Positions 24,979-34,593 of a DNA stretch of 64,000 bases are shown here, piece after piece. Source of the DNA: Solibacillus faecavium. GTDB lineage: Bacteria > Bacillota > Bacilli > Bacillales_A > Planococcaceae. Location: the NCBI RefSeq assembly GCF_014836905.1, contig NZ_JACSPZ010000007.1, forward strand, positions 62,001-126,000, read 5' to 3'. A model generated the notes under the pieces. It ran no database searches and had not been told where the DNA came from. It saw only the letters and a program-made list of their open reading frames with translations. A program made the position numbers and the translations under genes. Positions within the stretch are counted from its first letter, which is position 1. Each line of letters starts with the position of its first letter.

Positions 24979-25746
24979 ATGAACAGTATATTAACCGTTG
25001 AAAAAATCGAAAAATATTTTGGGCATAAAGGAAATGTAACAAAAGCAATCGACAATATTAGCTTTCAAGTAGAAAAGGGAGAGTTTGTAGGAATTATGGG
25101 TCCGTCAGGTAGTGGCAAGACGACCCTTTTAAATTGTATTTCTACTATTGATACGATTACAACAGGTCATATTAATATCAATAATAAGGATATTACAGTT
25201 CTTAAGCGAAAAGCTTTGGAAAATTTCAGACGCGATGAGTTAGGTTTCATCTTCCAAGATTTCAACCTGCTGGATACACTGACTGCCTACGAAAATATCG
25301 CATTAGCTCTTACAATACAAAATAGAGGGACTAGAGAAATTGATCGTTTGATTAAAGATGTTGCTAAGAAACTTGAAATTGCTGAGCTATTAAATAAGTT
25401 TCCTTACCAATTGTCGGGAGGGCAAAAGCAGCGAGTAGCCTCAGCAAGGGCATTAGTTACAGAGCCTTCACTCATTTTGGCGGATGAACCAACAGGGGCT
25501 CTTGATTCTAAATCTGCAAGACTGCTTTTAGATACATTTGAAAAGCTGAACAAAGAATTCGAGTCTACAATACTTATGGTTACTCATGACGCCTTTACAG
25601 CTAGCTATGCTCACCGAATTCTCTTTATTAAAGATGGACGTATTTTTAATGAACTGATACGTGGAGACGATACGAGAAAGGAATTCTTCAATAAGATCAT
25701 TGAAGTTGTAACTTTACTTGGAGGGGATGCGGGGAATGTTTTATAA
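24979..25746 (+). CDS. ABC transporter ATP-binding protein (BceA-like)
   Basis: 255 residues, starting MNSILTVEKIEKYFGHKG; GGAGGG lies 6 bases before the ATG. Walker A is GPSGSGKTTLLN, the Q loop is FIFQDFNLLDTLTA, the signature is YQLSGGQKQRVASARAL, Walker B is LILADEPTGALDSK, and the switch His is in MVTHD. It drives the permease encoded next, which it overlaps. BceAB-type transporters remove bacitracin, nisin-like or other lipid-II-binding peptides from their targets. Confidence 0.92.
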   Translation: MNSILTVEKIEKYFGHKGNVTKAIDNISFQVEKGEFVGIMGPSGSGKTTLLNCISTIDTITTGHININNKDITVLKRKALENFRRDELGFIFQDFNLLDTLTAYENIALALTIQNRGTREIDRLIKDVAKKLEIAELLNKFPYQLSGGQKQRVASARALVTEPSLILADEPTGALDSKSARLLLDTFEKLNKEFESTILMVTHDAFTASYAHRILFIKDGRIFNELIRGDDTRKEFFNKIIEVVTLLGGDAGNVL

Positions 25747-27763
25747 AATTGCGCTAAATAATGTGAAAAGAAGCTTTCGGGATTATTCCATCTATTTTTT
25801 AACATTAACCATTGCCGTCTGCATATTTTACAGCTTCAATTCCTTTGAAGAACAGACAGCCATGCTGGAAATGGGCAAAAGTACCTCGGAATATATGTTA
25901 ACTTTTAATAAACTAATCGCTGGAACATCAATATTTGTCTCTTTTATTCTTGGTGGATTGATTACTTATGCCAACAATTTCTTAATTAAAAAACGAAAAA
26001 AAGAATTGGGCATATATATGACCCTCGGAATGTCAAAAGGTAAAATTTCTAGAATCCTAATATTTGAAACTTTATTGATTGGTCTTATATCCCTAGTAGT
26101 AGGGACTGCACTTGGAATTATTGTTTCACAAGGCTTGTCAGTAATTACAGCCCAACTATTGGCCGTTGAAATGAGTCAATATAAATTTGTTGTTTCATTT
26201 GGAGCAGTCATTAAAACTGCTGTTTATTTTGGCATTATTTATCTTCTTGTCATGATCTTCAATCAAGTGACAATTTCGAAATATAAATTGATCGACATGC
26301 TGAATGCAGCGAAGAAAAATGAAGTAGTAAAACTAAAGAATGCATATGTCTCCATTTTTACCTTTCTTATATCTTTAATTGTTTTGGCAATTGCATATGC
26401 ACTTATACTAGAAAATGGGATGAATTCTGAAGGGATTTTATTGATAGCAGCTCTTTTGATGGGCGTTATTGGAACGTTGCTATTCTTTTTCAGCCTATCC
26501 AACTTCATGATTCATATTGTACAAAAGAATAAGAAATTATATTTAAAGGATTTAAATATCTTTATTTTAAGACAGATCAATAACAAAATTAATACGAACT
26601 TCGTCTCAATGACTGTAATATGTCTGATGCTTTTTTTAACGATTACCCTTTTATTTACTATGTTTAGTTTTAAAAGTACCAACGATAAAATGGTCGAAGG
26701 AAATACTTCTTTTGATGCTTCATCGGTGCTCATTGCCAATGATAAACATCAAGAAGAAGAGAACGAGATAGAGAACTTTTTAGAAAAAATTGACTTTAAA
26801 TTTCAAGCGGATGAAAAACATACTTTTTTTAGTGAGTATAAACTAACGCTTACTTTAGAGGATCTGTTAACAAATTATTTGAGTGAGCAGGAACTGCTAG
26901 ATTTTCAGAAAAACTATATGATGGGTGCCTTATCTGCTGTTAAAATATCGGATTATAATTCCAGTGTCCAGCTTAAAGGGCAGAAGCCTATTGAGTTAAA
27001 GGGTAACGAAGTATTGATCGTATCGAATTATGGCCATATGAATAAGGCATTGGATAAGTTTATGGATAATGAAGACATCATCAACATTGAAGGCAAAGAC
27101 TATACGATTAAAAATGATATACCTATTGCAGAAAATATATTGACTACTGCCACGGCTCTATCCTTCTTTTATCTCATCGTTCCGGACGATTTTTCCGGTG
27201 AGCTGATATTAGATAAAACAGGCTTTAATGTAATGTTTGAAGGTATCGATCCTAAAAAGTCAGAGGAAAAATTTACTGATTTATTTACTAGTCTTTGGAA
27301 TGATAGTACTGTAGATGGTATTAATTATTTAGTGCTTGGGAATACAATTGACCAGGTAAATACAAGAGTACATGGATTATCAGCTACAATTGTTTTTCTG
27401 GGCATTTATTTAGGGCTTATCTTTCTAATATCGAGTGCTGCAGTAATGGCATTGCAACAGTTATCTGATGCTAGCGACAGCTTGGAACGCTATCAATCTT
27501 TACGGAGAATTGGCGTCACAGAAAAATTAATTAACAAAGCGATTTTAATTCAAAACCTGATTTATTTTGCGATACCTTTAGGGTTAGCTATTATTCATTC
27601 CATCGTCGGAATTAGTATGGTTAACGAAGTTTTCAAGACTTACAGCCAAAGTATAATAGGAAGTTCCATGTTCATAATTATATCAGCACTTCTCATAATA
27701 TACGGAGGATACTTTTATGCAACGTATGTAGGCTTTAAAAATATTGTGAAAAGTAGGAATTAG
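25736..27763 (+). CDS. ABC transporter permease (BceB-like)
   Basis: 675 residues, starting MFYKIALNNVKRSFRDYSIY; the start lies 9 bases after GGAGGGG and overlaps the ATPase gene by 11 bases. Ten membrane segments are expected: one at the N-terminus, three around 45-190, two near 205-265, two flanking a large extracellular domain (about 325-535), and three at the C-terminus. The FtsX-like motif KRKKELGIYMTLGMSKGKI is present. The large outside loop is the peptide-sensing part in this family. Together with the upstream kinase it forms a self-sensing resistance module; the peptide is unknown. Confidence 0.92.
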   Translation: MFYKIALNNVKRSFRDYSIYFLTLTIAVCIFYSFNSFEEQTAMLEMGKSTSEYMLTFNKLIAGTSIFVSFILGGLITYANNFLIKKRKKELGIYMTLGMSKGKISRILIFETLLIGLISLVVGTALGIIVSQGLSVITAQLLAVEMSQYKFVVSFGAVIKTAVYFGIIYLLVMIFNQVTISKYKLIDMLNAAKKNEVVKLKNAYVSIFTFLISLIVLAIAYALILENGMNSEGILLIAALLMGVIGTLLFFFSLSNFMIHIVQKNKKLYLKDLNIFILRQINNKINTNFVSMTVICLMLFLTITLLFTMFSFKSTNDKMVEGNTSFDASSVLIANDKHQEEENEIENFLEKIDFKFQADEKHTFFSEYKLTLTLEDLLTNYLSEQELLDFQKNYMMGALSAVKISDYNSSVQLKGQKPIELKGNEVLIVSNYGHMNKALDKFMDNEDIINIEGKDYTIKNDIPIAENILTTATALSFFYLIVPDDFSGELILDKTGFNVMFEGIDPKKSEEKFTDLFTSLWNDSTVDGINYLVLGNTIDQVNTRVHGLSATIVFLGIYLGLIFLISSAAVMALQQLSDASDSLERYQSLRRIGVTEKLINKAILIQNLIYFAIPLGLAIIHSIVGISMVNEVFKTYSQSIIGSSMFIIISALLIIYGGYFYATYVGFKNIVKSRN

Positions 27764-27800
27764 TGATAGTAATTAATTTAATTAAGTAAGGTAAGTAAAA

Positions 27801-27833
27801 CAAAACGCATCTTCATTTGAGAGGATGCGTTTT
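27801..27833. terminator. Bidirectional terminator
   Basis: An 11-bp perfect stem (CAAAACGCATC, 27801-27811, with GATGCGTTTTG, 27823-27833) separates the convergent permease and oligopeptidase genes. Confidence 0.8.
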
Positions 27834-27853
27834 GTTATGGAATTCAAATTTGT

Positions 27854-29896
27854 CTAAAATCCAAACTTACTCAAAATAAACGAATATCCTTCAGCAAGTT
27901 CACGTAGCTGGTTGAAACGTCCGGATGCGCCAAAGTGACCAGCACCCATGTTTGTTTTTAGAACAAGGGTATTGTCATCTGTTTTTAATTCACGGAGACG
28001 GGCTACCCATTTGGCCGGCTCCCAATAACCGACGCGCGGGTCATTTAATCCTGTCGTGATATACATATGCGGGTAAGGTTTTGCTTCTACATTGTCGTAC
28101 GGACTATAAGATTTCATGTAGAAATAATCGTCTTCATTTTGCGGGTTGCCCCATTCGTCCCACTCCAAAGTCGTTAATGGAATTGAATCGTCAAGCATGG
28201 TAGTGACAATATCGACAAACGGTACTTCCGGAACAATGACTTTAAATCTGTTACCTGCCATATTAGCTACTGCTCCTACTAACAATCCACCAGCACTTCC
28301 GCCACGAGCTGCGATAAGTTCAGTTGTTGTAAATTCTTGCTCGATTAAAGAGTCTGCGGCATCGATAAAGTCTGTGAAACTATTGCGCTTTTTCTGCATT
28401 TTGCCATTAAAGTACCACGTGCGTCCTAGCTCTGAACCACCACGTACTTGCGCAATTGCAATTATTACCCCTTTATTAAGGATAGGCAGGCGATAGGCGC
28501 TGAAAAACGGGTCACTACTATAACCATATGAACCGTAAGCATTTAAAATAAGCGGTGCGGGTCCGTTGTTAAGGACATCTTTTCGATAATGAAGAAGTAT
28601 TGGAACCTTTACTCCATCAGCTGCTGTTGCCCAAACTTGCTGCTGTACAAATTGCTCTCGGTCATATTCACCTGTAACAGGCGCCTCTTGTAAAACTTCT
28701 CTTTCTCCCGATTCAATATCAATACGGATTGTCGTCTTAGGAGTTAAAAATGATTCGTATTGAACTAACACCTCCGTAGCTTTGTAGTCTTGATCCGAAA
28801 CTAGCGATACTGAATAAATATCTTCCTTCCATTCTAACTGAACAAGAGAATCCCCTTCGATACGCCAAACCTGCTTTAAACCATTTTCACGACCTGTTAC
28901 ATATACGTGACGTTTAAATGGATAAATATTTTCCATAAACCGCTTTTCATCATAAGGAACAACGGAGGTACGCTCATTAAAGTTATCTAATGGACAACGA
29001 AGCAGTTTGAAGTTTAGAGCATTTTCATTCGTTAGTACTAAAAGATCGTCTTCCCAATGCTCCAAGTCGTATTCAATACCTTCACGGCGTGCTTCAAATA
29101 ATTGTGGGGCTACTAATGGCGAATCCCCATCAATTAATTGTATTTCTGATGTTGTAGTGGATTGCGAAACAATAAAAATAAAGCGATTACTTCTTGATTT
29201 GTTAATGTATAAATTAAATGTTACGTTGGATTCTTCAAATAAAAGGACATCCGCTGTATTTTTAGTACCTATTTCATGACGCCATACTTGATAGGGTCTT
29301 TGTAATTCGTTTAGTTTCACATAAAAAATGTATTGTCCACAGTTACTCCATTCAACACTACTGTAAATATAAACGTTTGGAATTTTATCTTCTAGCAAAT
29401 CACCAGTATGTAAATCTTTTATAAATAGAGTATAGCTATCTGTTCCGTCACGATTTTCCAAATAGGCAACATAGCGGTGATCTGTTGAATAACGCTGCTC
29501 AGTAACACTTAAATAGTCATCATTGTGAGCAAGAGCATTTTCATCTATTGTAATTTCTTCTTCAGAAGATGCTAATGCCATACGATTCTCTGCACGTTTA
29601 CGAGCATATATAGGATATTGTTTTTCCTTTTCTGAACGATAGTAATAAAAGTAAGGTCCCTTTTGAACAGGTACCTGGCTCTCTGAAGCAGGAATACGTG
29701 CTATCATTGCTTCATAAAGCTCAGAAGTTAAAGTCTCCAATGGTTTCATAACCTCATCATAATACATGTTTTCCTGTTCTAAATAAGCGATTACTTCAGG
29801 ATTGGATTTATCCTTCATCCAATAATATTCATCATGCCGAACGTCTCCATGCAGTTCAAACGTATGAGGTATTTGCTTTGCAATTAGTTTATTCAT
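27854..29896 (-). CDS. ptrB: Oligopeptidase B (S9A prolyl-oligopeptidase family)
   Basis: 680 residues: an N-terminal seven-bladed beta-propeller (about 70-400) and a C-terminal alpha/beta-hydrolase domain. The triad is visible: Ser534 in ARGGSAGGLLVGA, Asp619 in TTGLNDPRVGYWEP, and His654 in NMGAGHFGASGR. The opening PHTFELHGDVRHDEYYWMKD is typical of protease II, which cleaves peptides after Lys and Arg in the cytosol. GGGGGAG precedes the ATG. The length is normal. It is a stand-alone gene with its promoter region in the 248-base gap to 30144. Confidence 0.9.
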   Translation of the reverse strand: MNKLIAKQIPHTFELHGDVRHDEYYWMKDKSNPEVIAYLEQENMYYDEVMKPLETLTSELYEAMIARIPASESQVPVQKGPYFYYYRSEKEKQYPIYARKRAENRMALASSEEEITIDENALAHNDDYLSVTEQRYSTDHRYVAYLENRDGTDSYTLFIKDLHTGDLLEDKIPNVYIYSSVEWSNCGQYIFYVKLNELQRPYQVWRHEIGTKNTADVLLFEESNVTFNLYINKSRSNRFIFIVSQSTTTSEIQLIDGDSPLVAPQLFEARREGIEYDLEHWEDDLLVLTNENALNFKLLRCPLDNFNERTSVVPYDEKRFMENIYPFKRHVYVTGRENGLKQVWRIEGDSLVQLEWKEDIYSVSLVSDQDYKATEVLVQYESFLTPKTTIRIDIESGEREVLQEAPVTGEYDREQFVQQQVWATAADGVKVPILLHYRKDVLNNGPAPLILNAYGSYGYSSDPFFSAYRLPILNKGVIIAIAQVRGGSELGRTWYFNGKMQKKRNSFTDFIDAADSLIEQEFTTTELIAARGGSAGGLLVGAVANMAGNRFKVIVPEVPFVDIVTTMLDDSIPLTTLEWDEWGNPQNEDDYFYMKSYSPYDNVEAKPYPHMYITTGLNDPRVGYWEPAKWVARLRELKTDDNTLVLKTNMGAGHFGASGRFNQLRELAEGYSFILSKFGF

Positions 29897-30144
29897 CTAT
29901 AATTCTCCCCCTTGATATAACACAATAACTTCGATAAATTTACGGATAATCCTCTAAATAGCTACAATTTTCTTGTTTGCAGGAAGAGTTCACCAAATAG
30001 AAATGGAGAAGCTATAAACATTTCACTTTTAAGGATACTCTAAGGCTTTTGGTTCAAAATAAACAAGAGAGGGTATAAATGAATTTGATCTTTAATGGGA
30101 ATATCCCGTTTAAAATAATAACCAGCTCAGTGGGGAGGTAAAAA

Positions 30145-31050
30145 ATGAATGTCCTAGATTGCATCGTTATAGGCGGTGGACCATCGGGGTTAAGTGCAAG
30201 TTTGATTTTAGGTAGAGCTAGAAGAAAAATTATGTTGTTTGATGATGATACAAACAGGAATACAATGACGCAAGAATCGCATGGATTTATCACTCGAGAT
30301 GGTATAAAGCCTCAAGAGTTTAAAGAACTGGGTTTAAAAGAACTGGAGAAATATCCTTCTGTCTCGTTCGCTCATGCAACCGTTACTGAAATAATTAAGG
30401 ATAAAGGTAATGAGAAATTTTTTGTCAAAGCATCCAATGGACAGGAGTATGTTACTGAAAAGATTATATTAGCTACCGGTATTCAAGAAGTATTTTCTAT
30501 ACAAGGGATAAGGGAATTTTACGGGAAAAGCTTATTTAGTTGTCCGTATTGCGATGGCTGGGAGCAAAGAGATAAGCCATTGGTTGTCATTGCTGAAAAA
30601 GAAAAGCATGCACTCCATCTGACTAAAGTTATATATAATTGGTCGGAGGATTTAGTTGTTTTAACGAATGGAATAACACTCTCTCCAGAAGGTGCTGCAG
30701 AGTTACAAAGACGTAATATCAAAATAATATCTGATCCAATAAAGAATTTAATAGGGGAAGATGGTTATTTACAGAAAATCGAGTTTGAAACCGGGGAAAC
30801 GCTTTTAAGGTCAGGTGGATTTGTGGCACCAATTTATTATCGCACGAATCAATTTGCTGAAAAACTTGGCTGTGAGTTGGATGAAGACGGAAAAGTTAAA
30901 ACAGATGGCGTTGGCAGAACAAGTGAGAAGAACATATATATTGCGGGAGAAACTGAAAGAAACAGACCTTCCTCGCTAATGATTTCAGCAGCAAAGGGTA
31001 ATAAAGCTGCAGTTTCCGTAAATACTGATCTTACGATGGAACGCTTTTAA
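30145..31050 (+). CDS. Thioredoxin-reductase-like FAD-dependent oxidoreductase
   Basis: 301 residues. The FAD motif is CIVIGGGPSGLSASLILGRA at the N-terminus. A redox pair CPYC lies at about residue 130 in SLFSCPYCDGWEQRDKPLV. The late FAD motif is EKNIYIAGETERNRPSSLMI. The second dinucleotide motif is poor (VVIAEKEKHA instead of GxGxxG), as in the HolT/GliT-like group of thioredoxin-reductase-like disulphide oxidases rather than true TrxB. GGGGAGGT lies before the ATG. The substrate dithiol is unknown. Confidence 0.82.
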   Translation: MNVLDCIVIGGGPSGLSASLILGRARRKIMLFDDDTNRNTMTQESHGFITRDGIKPQEFKELGLKELEKYPSVSFAHATVTEIIKDKGNEKFFVKASNGQEYVTEKIILATGIQEVFSIQGIREFYGKSLFSCPYCDGWEQRDKPLVVIAEKEKHALHLTKVIYNWSEDLVVLTNGITLSPEGAAELQRRNIKIISDPIKNLIGEDGYLQKIEFETGETLLRSGGFVAPIYYRTNQFAEKLGCELDEDGKVKTDGVGRTSEKNIYIAGETERNRPSSLMISAAKGNKAAVSVNTDLTMERF

Positions 31051-31066
31051 ATGTTAAAAAATAAAT

Positions 31067-31105
31067 GGCGCTATCCAAAATACATTGGATAGCGCCTTAT
31101 TTTTG
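31067..31105. terminator. Strong bidirectional terminator
   Basis: An 11-bp perfect stem (GGCGCTATCCA with TGGATAGCGCC) has A-rich and T-rich flanks. It serves both convergent neighbours. Confidence 0.88.
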
Positions 31106-31115
31106 ATCGGTTCTA

Positions 31116-31832
31116 TTATGGGTTAGTTGACCAAAGTCCAGCATGCTTTAATACAACACGTGGATGAAGCTTTAATTGTGCAACCATTAAGTCTGCTAAA
31201 TCTTCTGCTTGCATAACTTTTTCTGGGTTGCCGTCTGTTAAGTTCAGCTCAACCGCCATGTCAGTTGCAACCGTACTTGGTGTTAAAGTTGTAACGCGAA
31301 TATTTTTCTTACGTACTTCAAGCATTAACGACTCACTTAATCCGATTACTGCAGCCTTAGAAGCTGAGTATGCACTTGTAACTGGTGCCCCTTTTTGACC
31401 AGCTGTAGATGAGATATTGATGATATCGCCTGTATTGCGCTCAATCATTTCGGGTAATACTGCACGTGTTGTATAGTATACACCTTTTACGTTAACATCG
31501 ATGATATTTGTCCATTCTTCAGGTGTTAAGTCCATGAAACCGCCGAATTTTGAAATACCAGCATTATTTACTAAAATATCGATTGCTCCAAGTTCGCTTC
31601 GAATTGACTCAACTGCTGTAGTTATAGAGTCTAAATCTGCCACATTTGCCGAAGCAATAGCTACCTTAACGTCATATTGTTTAAGTTCCTCTGCCACTTG
31701 CTGTAAATTTTCAAGTGAACGTCCGACAAGACCTACGTGAATTCCTTCTTTAGCAAAAGCGATTGCTGTTGCTTTTCCAATTCCACGCCCTGCTCCAGTG
31801 ATTAATGCCACTTTTCCTGTAATTGTTTGCAT
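31116..31832 (-). CDS. SDR family 3-oxoacyl-ACP reductase-like protein
   Basis: 238 residues, starting [27 protein letters not shown] precedes this ATG, and the longer upstream frame lacks support. Motifs: [15 protein letters not shown], Ser in [17 protein letters not shown]. Gly/Arg after strand 2 (VGRSLENLQ) suggests NADP use. It is close to FabG/YmfI and the B. subtilis YuxG-like SDRs, but it is not in a fatty acid gene cluster, so the substrate is open. Confidence 0.87.
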   Translation of the reverse strand: MQTITGKVALITGAGRGIGKATAIAFAKEGIHVGLVGRSLENLQQVAEELKQYDVKVAIASANVADLDSITTAVESIRSELGAIDILVNNAGISKFGGFMDLTPEEWTNIIDVNVKGVYYTTRAVLPEMIERNTGDIINISSTAGQKGAPVTSAYSASKAAVIGLSESLMLEVRKKNIRVTTLTPSTVATDMAVELNLTDGNPEKVMQAEDLADLMVAQLKLHPRVVLKHAGLWSTNP

Positions 31833-32026
31833 CTTTTTTGCTCCTTTAAATAAGATTGATTTATTATAGCGAAATAAAGAAATCGATATCCTCAAACTGG
31901 ATCGTGCTTTTTCACCAAAAATAAATCAAGTATTATTCTAAAACTAACTTTATTCTACTCATGGTTTTTCGTATTGTAAAGGATACGAGCATGCTAATTT
32001 TCTTCGTTCTTCCAAGGAGGATTTGT

Positions 32027-32080
32027 ATGGTGGGAAAAATTGTTATATATTTTGGAAACTGTATATGGAATAAAAAATGA
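32027..32080 (+). CDS. Tentative 17-residue ORF with strong ribosome binding site
   Basis: AAGGAGG at 32014-32020 is 6 bases before an ATG opening MVGKIVIYFGNCIWNKK and a TGA. It lies in the 321-base gap between the SDR and ger operons, where no other gene is seen. The translation signal is good, but the frame is too short to exclude chance. Confidence 0.25.
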   Translation: MVGKIVIYFGNCIWNKK

Positions 32081-32153
32081 CAGGAAGGTACAAAGCATAG
32101 TAGGTATATCAGTAAAATGTTCCATAAGACTATTCCACAAAAAAATTCCACCT

Positions 32154-33497
32154 TTAGTGTGATTTTATAATGTTGCCTGGCTTTTCAATAGTTGCGTTGA
32201 CATCAACTTGTATATCACTCTTCATGAAATAATGCTGACCCTCTTCCCATTCTTCTTTAATGGATTTCCAAAGCGGGTAATGCTTTTCATATAAATAAGT
32301 GTTTAATCCGATAACGTCTGTATATAACTCATTCTGTAAAATAGAAATGGTATGTTCCGTTATTTCTTTAATTTCTTTTTCTAAAATGCTTTTTAGCTTT
32401 TCGTAATTTTCTTCCTTCATAACATCAAGTTGGCCATACTGTTCAGCAACTCCGCTAGTAACGTCGATTTTAATATTGAATTTTAATGGCATTTTCTTAT
32501 CTTTCAGTGATATTTTACTTTGGATGTTTAAGATTTCGAAGGTGACATCGTGATCATCAAGTTTTGTGTTAATCGTCCCTGTCTGATTTTTGGATTGAAT
32601 AAAATTTACTCCTTTTGCTTCATCTCCAATTAAATTACCAACAACTTTATTCTTAATACCGCTGTATACCGAAACTCCATCATAATTAACTGTCGTTGAA
32701 TTTACCTGACTAATAAAAGGAATAATAAAACTTCGATTCATTAACAAATAGGATTGAACATTTCCCACAGTTAAAGGTTGGGCAATATCTAAGGTCGACT
32801 TATTTTCCAAAACTTTGGATAAATATTTACTTGGTATTTTCTCGTTTTCAGGGAGAATTGATAAATAATCGCTTGATTGCTCCTCCGTAATGGCGATTTT
32901 CACGCTCCGTAACATTTCTTTTTCTCGAAGGAAAATATCCATTAGATCAGCAAATAAATACTCTTCTTTTGCAAGGGCTTCCGAAAAAAGGACAATATTT
33001 AAATGTGTCACGTTTGTCCTACTTCCAGCCTGTTTTATCATATCGCGGTTCATTTCAATAATGGTGTCACCTGTTTGTGATAGGTTACGAAATGAAGTGG
33101 CGTTTGAATTGGTAGTGTTTTGTTGTGAGCTAAAGGTAGAAGGATTTAAAAGCTGTTGTGTTAATTTGAATTTATTATTTTCATTTTGTTCATAATCCTC
33201 ATCTTTTTCATAATTTAAAACTCTTTCATCGGTTTGTAATGAAGATTCATTTTGATTTTGTTTTATACGTTCTTGCCCTGATGATGGTTGATTATTTTGC
33301 TGCTGTGAGTTCTGCTGCTGTTGACCTTGTGAGTCCCTAGCAGCCCCACTCTCTTCTGAGGGAGCTGGTTTATTATTAGCTAGGTCTATCGCAATCCCTG
33401 TTACAAAACTTCGATCTTCTACTTCAAGATTATCCCAGCAACCGGCTGTAAATGGGAGACAACAAATTAAAAATATTAGTTTTTTATAAGGAATCAT
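32154..33497 (-). CDS. GerA-type germinant receptor subunit C (lipoprotein) with Q/N-rich insertion
   Basis: 447 residues. The lipoprotein signal ends in the lipobox TAGC at about residue 19, followed by WDNLEVEDRSFVTGIAIDL, the standard GerAC/GerKC start. Residues about 43-145 are an inserted low-complexity segment very rich in Gln, Asn, Ser and Glu (for example GQQQQNSQQQNNQPSSGQ), which splits the first domain. The C-terminal domain ends EEGQHYFMKSDIQVDVNATI. The start overlaps the B-subunit gene by 14 bases. It is the outer-leaflet part of a germinant receptor in the spore inner membrane. Confidence 0.9.
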   Translation of the reverse strand: MIPYKKLIFLICCLPFTAGCWDNLEVEDRSFVTGIAIDLANNKPAPSEESGAARDSQGQQQQNSQQQNNQPSSGQERIKQNQNESSLQTDERVLNYEKDEDYEQNENNKFKLTQQLLNPSTFSSQQNTTNSNATSFRNLSQTGDTIIEMNRDMIKQAGSRTNVTHLNIVLFSEALAKEEYLFADLMDIFLREKEMLRSVKIAITEEQSSDYLSILPENEKIPSKYLSKVLENKSTLDIAQPLTVGNVQSYLLMNRSFIIPFISQVNSTTVNYDGVSVYSGIKNKVVGNLIGDEAKGVNFIQSKNQTGTINTKLDDHDVTFEILNIQSKISLKDKKMPLKFNIKIDVTSGVAEQYGQLDVMKEENYEKLKSILEKEIKEITEHTISILQNELYTDVIGLNTYLYEKHYPLWKSIKEEWEEGQHYFMKSDIQVDVNATIEKPGNIIKSH

Positions 33498-34593
33498 GGG
33501 TTTTCCTACCTCTTATTAATAGCATAGTTCCTAGTAGAAATATGACGAATACCATATAAACTATCTCTAAATAGGCCATATATTTTGCAATGTTATTAAT
33601 TTGAATAAAGTTTTTAGGTATCATGGCTAAAAAGAAAATGATGGGTGACAAAATAAAAATAATCGTTTGTTTGGCTAATTTAGGAATTAGCTGGTTAATG
33701 AGCATTACTGCAATATCAAATGCCATTAAGCAGGTTGTAAATACAATAATTGTCCAGATGATAAATAAAATCGAATCAAAGCGTTCGAAGAAAATTCCTG
33801 GAATCGATATTATTTTTGAAAGCTCGAATACAGGATAATAAAGATTTTTGACCGTTGCATTCCCAAAGACGCCAACACAAATAATAAAAATAATGATATA
33901 GAAGGTAAATGGAAATAATATGCCTAAGACCGTCATTTTTGGGGCTTTTTCGGGTTTCTTAATAAGTGAAATATAAAATAACACGATACCAAATCCCAAA
34001 AATGCGTTTAAACTGGATATTGTTCCAGACTGAAGTCCTTTAAAATCGGTTTGAAACACAGGAAGTAAATTTTCAAGCTTAATAGCCCACATCGGAGCAA
34101 TAATTAATAAAATTAACCCGCCGACAACAAAAGGGAAAAAAAGAATGTTTAATTTGAAAATGGCCACCCTCGAGCCAGATACTGCATATATAACGACAAG
34201 GATAAACGCTAAACAGACAACTTCCAATGGGGTACGATCAAAAAAGTACTCCTGAGACAAGGTAGCCATTTCCCTCATTTGAAACGAAGAGATAATAATA
34301 TATTGAAAAACAAAAATAAAGCATAGTATGACTGCCACTGGTTTTGATACTAAATAGGAAGCAAAAGAGAAAAAGGGTTCATTTGGGAAGGATACCGCTA
34401 TTTTTGCTAAAATCCATCCTAAAAGAATCGCGATCAACCCACCGAATAAAATTGCCATCCAGCCATCAGAAGATACAGTATGTTCGGTTATATACCGAGG
34501 CAAAAATAGAATTGTAATACTAATCGTATTCGAAGCAACAGCAAACATAATGTCTTTATCTTGAATCGATTGATTGTTTTTATAAAGTTTCAT
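33484..34593 (-). CDS. GerA-type germinant receptor subunit B (spore permease family)
   Basis: 369 residues with ten predicted membrane helices, of the amino-acid-permease-like GerAB/GerKB family. The N-terminus DKDIMFAVASNTISITILFL and the helix-3 motif QMREMATLSQEYFFDRTPLE are typical. It is the germinant-binding subunit, for example for amino acids. The ATG overlaps the A-subunit stop as TAATG. Confidence 0.9.
   Translation of the reverse strand: MKLYKNNQSIQDKDIMFAVASNTISITILFLPRYITEHTVSSDGWMAILFGGLIAILLGWILAKIAVSFPNEPFFSFASYLVSKPVAVILCFIFVFQYIIISSFQMREMATLSQEYFFDRTPLEVVCLAFILVVIYAVSGSRVAIFKLNILFFPFVVGGLILLIIAPMWAIKLENLLPVFQTDFKGLQSGTISSLNAFLGFGIVLFYISLIKKPEKAPKMTVLGILFPFTFYIIIFIICVGVFGNATVKNLYYPVFELSKIISIPGIFFERFDSILFIIWTIIVFTTCLMAFDIAVMLINQLIPKLAKQTIIFILSPIIFFLAMIPKNFIQINNIAKYMAYLEIVYMVFVIFLLGTMLLIRGRKTHDSL

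Noticed and set aside
31933-32151. 72-codon hydrophobic frame directly after the GerAC-type gene
   Set aside because: Its start has no ribosome binding site, the sequence is Phe/Ile/Leu-rich as expected for AT-rich noncoding DNA, and it overlaps the short ORF candidate on the other strand.
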